The translations under genes were made by a program, and so were the position numbers. A stretch of DNA of 64,000 bases from Lumbricus rubellus (lineage: Eukaryota; Annelida; Clitellata; Crassiclitellata; Lumbricidae), in contig OX243826.1 of assembly GCA_945859605.1 (NCBI GenBank), positions 484,416 through 548,415 of the forward strand, given 5' to 3'. Position 1 is the first letter of the stretch. Each line of letters begins with the position of its first letter. Below are positions 59,301 to 64,000 of the stretch, piece after piece. The notes beneath the pieces were generated by a model, which did no database searches, had not been told where the DNA came from, and was given only the letters and a program-made list of their open reading frames with translations.

Positions 59301-59700
59301 CGATGTGTGCTTCGAAGCGAATTCTGCTGATCTCCTGTATCTTCTGCCGAGTCTTCTTAGAGCTGTTCGTCCTTCCGTCAAACGATCCACGTTGCACTTG
59401 GAATGGCAACTCCCTCCTATAAAGGGTCTTATGAACCGTTTCATACGGATAGTGATTGATTGCATTACACCGTAATCTCCACGTTCTTGTTCTTTAGTTG
59501 AACACAACTGCAATATGCACTGCCATTATAAAAGCTATCTATTTTCTAGCTTATCAATGCAATAGCAAGTTTCAAATTTTGATTACGAGGACTGCATTTT
59601 GCCTTCAACGTAGGCTATGAGTAAAAGTACTTGATGCATGCATTTGCATGAAGCGACGTCAGATAAGGCAACGTTATCGGTTATTTAAGTCTTTCTTTGC
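59301..59700 (-). promoter_or_regulatory. First (untranslated) exon and core promoter of host gene copy 3
   Basis: Counterpart of 14101-14520, well conserved: TATA-like CTTAAATAAC at 59681-59690, then CGATAACGTTGCCTTATCTGAC, CAAGAACGTGGAGATTACGG and the GTTAAAGT donor at 59300. No conserved coding frame. Exon limits are inferred. Confidence 0.52.
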
Positions 59701-60480
59701 ACTCGTCTACGCACAGGGTTACACGTCTCCTGCAAAACACGATCGTTTTTCTTGCGAGTGCAGAAAGATCCGAGACCTGATATCGGTGTGCCATGCAGGT
59801 TGAAAGAAATGAATCTTACGTGCATGACTAGATCTGAATCATATCAATGATAAAATCACGGAAGAACGAATTGAATTGAGAAACGAAGTGCAAACCTTTG
59901 GACCAGCGATCGAGGATACTTTAAAGATATCATAGCCCAGAGAGGCTGAGGTTTCATATGGGGATCTTCCACCAAGTTCTTCTGAGAAATTATATTATTA
60001 TGTGGGCCTATCCATAAAAAAAGTCTGAAGTGTGTCATTGTGTGTGTGTGCCTGTCCAAAGAATGGCGCTAAAAGGGCACGCTTTCAGTGCAGTGAAGAG
60101 CGAAATGAAATGAAATGGGAGAGCGATATGCATTCAACAAAGGATTAGACGAAGAGAATCCTCAGGCATGAGCTTAATCCGAAAAGAAGGGTAAAGTAAT
60201 TCCAAGTGGATGGGCACAAATTGTATTTATTGCTAGAGTGTTGGACGGGAAGAGGCGAAACGAAAGTGGATGGAAATGGATGGTGGGAAGAAATAGGAGA
60301 GAGAATTTAGAGAGTGGGCGTATGATAGGTGGAACTGGACAAGAGTGGAAGGGAATGGAGTGTGGAAAGAGGGAGAGAGTGGAAAAAGCAGTTGGACGGG
60401 AATGGGAAGGGAAGGGTGGGCTGGTAAGGGGGCGAAAAACCGAAATTTCAACGATGATATTTACAGAGGGATAAGTGAAA
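59701..60480. other. Duplicated upstream region of host gene copy 3
   Basis: Similar to 14521-15260, including TGCAGGTTGAAAGAAATGAATC, TTTCATATGGGGATCTTCCA and the purine-rich GGAAGGG stretch at 60230-60430. No coding capacity recognised. Confidence 0.55.
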
Positions 60481-60924
60481 GGTGGGGCGATCTGGGGGTT
60501 GGGTGTTGGGGCGGATTGTTATGGCGCAGTGGGTTTGGGGAAGGGATGGGGCGGGAGGGTAAGGTAAGGGCGAGGATAGGGTTGAATAGGGAAGGGTAAG
60601 AAACGATATTTCCCGGGTAATGTCGGATACTCCAGAGGGGTGGGTGTGGGGCGAATAAGTTTCAAGTTGTGGAAAGGAAACTGCCCTTTCAGTAGTATTG
60701 CGTAGTTCCAGTAAGACCAATAATAGGCCTGATATAAAAAATACTTGAACATAGATAACTGGCGATGAACAGGGATGTGTAGAGGATAATGCGCTGCCCG
60801 AGGTGCAGACCTGCACGGGAAGGACTAAGTACTAACTAAGCAAGTAGTTAACAAGCGCTAACATCGGTGGAGACTTGGTCTGCCAGTTGGGAGGACGAAC
60901 GCGTGACCGAAAGACGGAGGCGAC
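60481..60924. other. G-rich spacer, no gene seen
   Basis: G-rich (60480-60620), then unique-looking sequence. Nothing supported. Confidence 0.4.
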
Positions 60925-61080
60925 ATTTTGGGCGGACGAACGACCGAGTCACCGACGAAATTTTCCATTTTTCACCGGCCAAACTTTCTGATGATTTTTT
61001 AGTCATTTTGGTCGAAATTTCCGGAAAAATTAACAGTTTCCGTGTAAAAAAAAATGATGACCTTTTTCAAGTCCTGGCGC
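60925..61080. repeat. Interspersed repeat fragment
   Basis: GATGATTTTTTAGTCATTTTGGTCGAAATT and GATGACCTTTTTCAAGTC: the same unidentified family as 20956-21330. Confidence 0.45.
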
Positions 61081-61084
61081 TTAA

Positions 61085-62104
61085 CCTTTTCGATACCTAT
61101 GACGCCGGATATATCCGGCGGAGGAAATAAATCGTATTCCCTCAACGCCGGATATATCCGGCGGTGCTGCGCTGTCTGTTTAATAGCCTAGGTATACGGT
61201 ATAACGCTGTTTTTAGTATTCCAGATTATGCCTAATGTTGTCTACGATCAATAATTCCCATACTTTGGCTATGAATCGGGGTTCCCCCTGATTTGGGCTA
61301 AAAAAAATAGACCAAACGAACGTGGTTTATACGCTGTCTGCTTTGACTCAGCGTGTAAAGTTCAATCGTACTGTGAAGCGTTGACGAATAATAAGAGGTT
61401 TTTTTAGCTTGAAAGAAATTATAGACACACAATTATGCGTACGAGGCGGGGGTCCAGAGGGGCAAATGCCCCCCAACTTTCGGGCAAGTCTGGTTTTTCG
61501 GGCAAACCACAGCCCCGGACGACTAAAAAAGGTCGTCAAATTTTTTGCCACATATATTTTTTCGGGCAGAAGCTCAATCTTTGCCCCCTCCCACCCCCAC
61601 TGCTGAAATCTTCCGTACGCCTATGTGTAGACAGATTGCAGAACGATGACGAATTATACGATTTAGATGACAGCGGCGATGATATTGACGAGTAGGCCTG
61701 TGACGATTCTGAAGAGTTGAGTTGTCGGCGAATGAAGTTTCATTATTTTGATATGAGAAGTTCTCATTGAGTAGGCGCTATACAAATAGAAAATACACTT
61801 AGGACTGTTGCTGTCTAAACGAGTTTAGCCATCTGCATTGTGGACACGTAATGCAAACTTGAACTAGGCCTATTGCCATAACAGCTAATGGTTCTATTAT
61901 TTTGAGTTGAATAGTTGTCTTTGAAGAGGCGCTATATAAATGAAAAATACGAATAACTTTTGTTTTTACATAGCCTTTATGATCATCATTGAAAATGCAG
62001 CATACGAACAGCTCATTTTAATCACTGCCGTCGAAAAAGATAAAAGTCGAATTTTCACATATTTCACCGGTCACAGAAATTTTTTACCTCCGGTAGCGAA
62101 AGGG
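61085..62104. mobile_element. piggyBac-like MITE (about 1 kb), TTAA target
   Basis: TTAA at 61081-61084 and 62105-62108. Inward termini CCTTTTCGATACC and the complement of GGTAGCGAAAGGG are imperfect inverted repeats. Just inside the left end are two copies of the palindrome CGCCGGATATATCCGGCG (61102 and 61146). No transposase is recognised. A GTCATC-family fragment (61435-61620) and two GGCGCTATA.AAAT LINE-like ends (61770, 61930) lie inside. Confidence 0.6.
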
Positions 62105-62108
62105 TTAA

Positions 62109-62614
62109 CTATGGGGGCGGGGGCAAATGCATGGACGGTCCTCCCAAACATTGATGGTTCCGTCCCCTTCTAAGTCTCCGCCCTAGATGCATGCTGCACA
62201 CAAAACCCATAAAATGCTTCGTAGGCTATTCCTCTCTTTCTTTATGACGACTAGATGCTCAGTATTTTGACGATGTTTTCAGATGTTGTTTGGCCTACTC
62301 ACAACTCATAATTATTCATTTAGTTTGGTCTGAAAACTGTGCAGGTAACCAGCGCAACTTGAAATTTGGATGAGTCACTGTTGCAAGGATCACAATGATT
62401 AACCCAACAGATCTTGACATAGGCCTAGTTGCATTCAAAGTAATTAATTTTGCGAAATGTGATTGAAATTACATAAAGAAATGAATTACAAATCACGAAT
62501 TACTCTGATGAAGCGCATCAAATTCCAAATTGTCAAATACAATAATATTATTGAAAATTTATGTCACCTTATTCCTATAATTAGGCCTACTCAATTGAAT
62601 TAGGCCTACTGCCC
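62109..62614. other. Spacer, no gene seen
   Basis: AT-rich sequence with TAGGCCTA words; nothing recognised. Confidence 0.4.
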
Positions 62615-63129
62615 ATCTGTGGAAATAATCTTGATCGTCGCTCCTCTTTAGAAGTTAAATCAGTGTGCTCTTTTAAATTTAATAACATTGCACTGCAGCG
62701 GAACCATGTCAATATCAGTGAAAGCTTTGCCTAGAAATCGCGCATTCGCGCTCAGTGGAGAGTTATATAATATTATTGAGGAAGCACTTTGTTACATCTA
62801 CATGTAGGTCTAATTTAGAATATTTACAAGAGTGGTAGATAAGTCTCTACGAGTCTAACCGAGAGATAGGCTACTCTAAGGCAATACGAATTGAAAACAG
62901 GCTAACACATTAAATCGATGAAGTAGCACTTTATTCAGATAAATCATTCACTTGAATTAATGAGAGCTATTAATTCCGGCTGAAAATAACGCCCAAAGCT
63001 GAGCAGGCGCCAGATTCTTAACTTCGTCTATGGCTGAATTGGTTTCGGAAACGTTTTCTTTCGTCGTATAAGCTTACTGTGTTTATCCGGATTTGTGATG
63101 ACTCACGTCTGCAACCGGCGATTTAGATA
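62615..63129 (-). other. 3' UTR and downstream of host gene copy 4
   Basis: Duplicate of 52845-53366. AATAAA on the minus strand at 62930-62935. Confidence 0.55.
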
Positions 63130-63308
63130 TTACCGACGAGACTTGTGATGCATATGAAGGCGAAAACAGACAGGATTGTCGTCTGAACTGTTGTTAACTG
63201 TCACTTTGACACATCCAGCAAATGCTGTTCTGGTCAAGTGTAAGTCGTACACATTGAGACAAACGGTGTACCCCATCTTACTGGTACATCTCGCAACCGG
63301 CTTTGAGA
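63130..63308 (-). CDS. Host gene copy 4, exon 5 (C-terminal DUF4773-like segment)
   Basis: Opens after TTATTCTTTCAG in phase 1, ends TAA (63132-63130). Encodes 58 residues: YTVCLNVYDLHLTRTAFAGC and a last Cys in NPVCFRL, with a basic tail (HHKSRR) longer than in copy 3. The upstream exons lie right of the window. Confidence 0.75.
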
Positions 63309-64000
63309 CTGAAAGAATAACAACATTGTTTTTTGTTGTTGTTTAAATTGCACCTACAAAAGAAAGAGGACCTTAACGGATACAGAAATCCCGCTGAATA
63401 TGTAACCAAATAAACATTATTGCATTGTTGAATGCCAATAGATGGATGCATTAACAAAAGTATGGCAGGTAGCAAGCTCACAGTGACAAAACAAACAAAA
63501 ACCAGAAGAGAAAGGGCATGAACTGACAATAGTAAAAAAAGTAAAGTCCTATCCCGTTCCATGAGAAACACAAGGAGGCACTCAGCCTCATCTCCTTTTC
63601 CATGGCCCTGAGCCAGCAATGGACGAATCCCAAGGTCCTGGACAACACGAGACCAGCGTAACACTATCACAGGACTTGCTGTTTACTTCCCAGCATACGC
63701 CGGTACCAAATTATACTGCTTGGTGACAGAGGCACGTGTGCGTAAACAACTTGCCCAAGGTCGTTACCCGGAGTCGAATCCACAACTTCCCGCTCTGTGA
63801 ACTGACAACAAGAAGAACGAAAATGAAACTGAAACACTCAGCTGTTGGGATGCGTCATTGCAGAGTTTATAAATAATTATTAAAGCAAAAATGCTTAAGT
63901 ATCATCTACTAAAGACAGATTAGGCCACATTGCACACAAGGTCGAAATGTGTAAATTAGACAATGTCGTTTAATTCTGCTGAGTAGCTGTTGTTAAGTGG
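63309..64000. other. Intron 4 of host gene copy 4, with possible tRNA-like SINE fragment
   Basis: 63745-63795 reads, on the minus strand, GTTGTGGATTCGACTCCGGG followed by CCTTGGGCAAGTT, similar to a tRNA-like box B and SINE body of another family. Low support. Nothing else is seen. Confidence 0.35.

Overview
The window is eukaryotic genomic DNA from an animal, most likely a marine invertebrate. It has intron-containing genes with canonical splice signals, tRNA-derived SINEs, non-LTR and Gypsy-type retrotransposon sequence, Tc1/mariner, piggyBac-like and Academ-like DNA transposons, long (AAT)n and (GAT)n microsatellites, and two Polinton (Maverick) elements. The species cannot be named from the sequence alone.

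Host locus. Under the transposons lies a tandem array of at least four copies of one small gene, all on the minus strand. Each copy is spread over short exons that all join in phase 1: an untranslated first exon, a signal-peptide exon, a cysteine exon with a C..C.CC motif, an exon starting CLS(F/I)TY, and a terminal exon with the pattern C.xxY(D/N)LHxxxxxFAGC. The predicted products are secreted proteins of about 165-170 residues resembling the DUF4773 family. Copy 1 has its exons 1-3 at 14.5-12.4 kb; the rest lies left of the window. Copy 2 runs from 51.5 kb down to 16.3 kb. Copy 3 runs from 59.7 kb down to 53.4 kb. Only the last exon of copy 4 is seen (63.1-63.3 kb). Every copy seen to any extent has been invaded: Polinton 1 in intron 3 of copy 1; Polinton 2 and a Gypsy element in intron 1 of copy 2, with a piggyBac-like element in its intron 3; and a mariner deletion derivative inside coding exon 4 of copy 3.

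Polinton 1 (1-11655, left end outside the window) and Polinton 2 (24071-45727, complete, 21,657 bp) belong to the same family in opposite orientation. Polinton 2 has 592-bp terminal inverted repeats starting AGT, and a perfect 6-bp target duplication (CTCATA). Shared genes are penton-like minor capsid protein, a hydrophobic glycine-rich protein, a dUTPase-fold protein, a membrane protein, a conserved protein of unknown role, an amphipathic basic protein, major capsid protein, two fibre-like proteins with C1q/TNF-like ends, adenain-like protease, a double zinc-ribbon protein and protein-primed-type DNA polymerase B. Polinton 2 also shows the packaging ATPase, a PLA2-domain protein and the chromodomain integrase. 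Together these form a virus-like module: replication (PolB), integration (INT), capsid assembly (MCP, penton, protease, ATPase) and probable entry functions (fibres, PLA2). Both copies are damaged: polB is frameshifted in copy 1. In copy 2, polB carries two nested transposons, the PLA2 start codon is GTG, and the integrase lacks its usual N-terminal part.

Nested in polB of Polinton 2 are a 4.6-kb Academ-like transposon (24992-29614, 3-bp ATT duplication) that codes for an XPG/FEN-like nuclease and has arms of 153-bp tandem units, and a 1.6-kb element (30721-32341, 4-bp TATA duplication) that carries a coding-free foldback version of the same arms. Right of Polinton 2 is a Gypsy-type retrotransposon (46334-51033) with 165-bp LTRs differing at two positions. 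It is flanked by an unusual 58-bp direct repeat rather than a 4-6-bp one. The remaining DNA is intron and spacer filled with SINEs, retrotransposon remnants, MITE-like elements and microsatellites.
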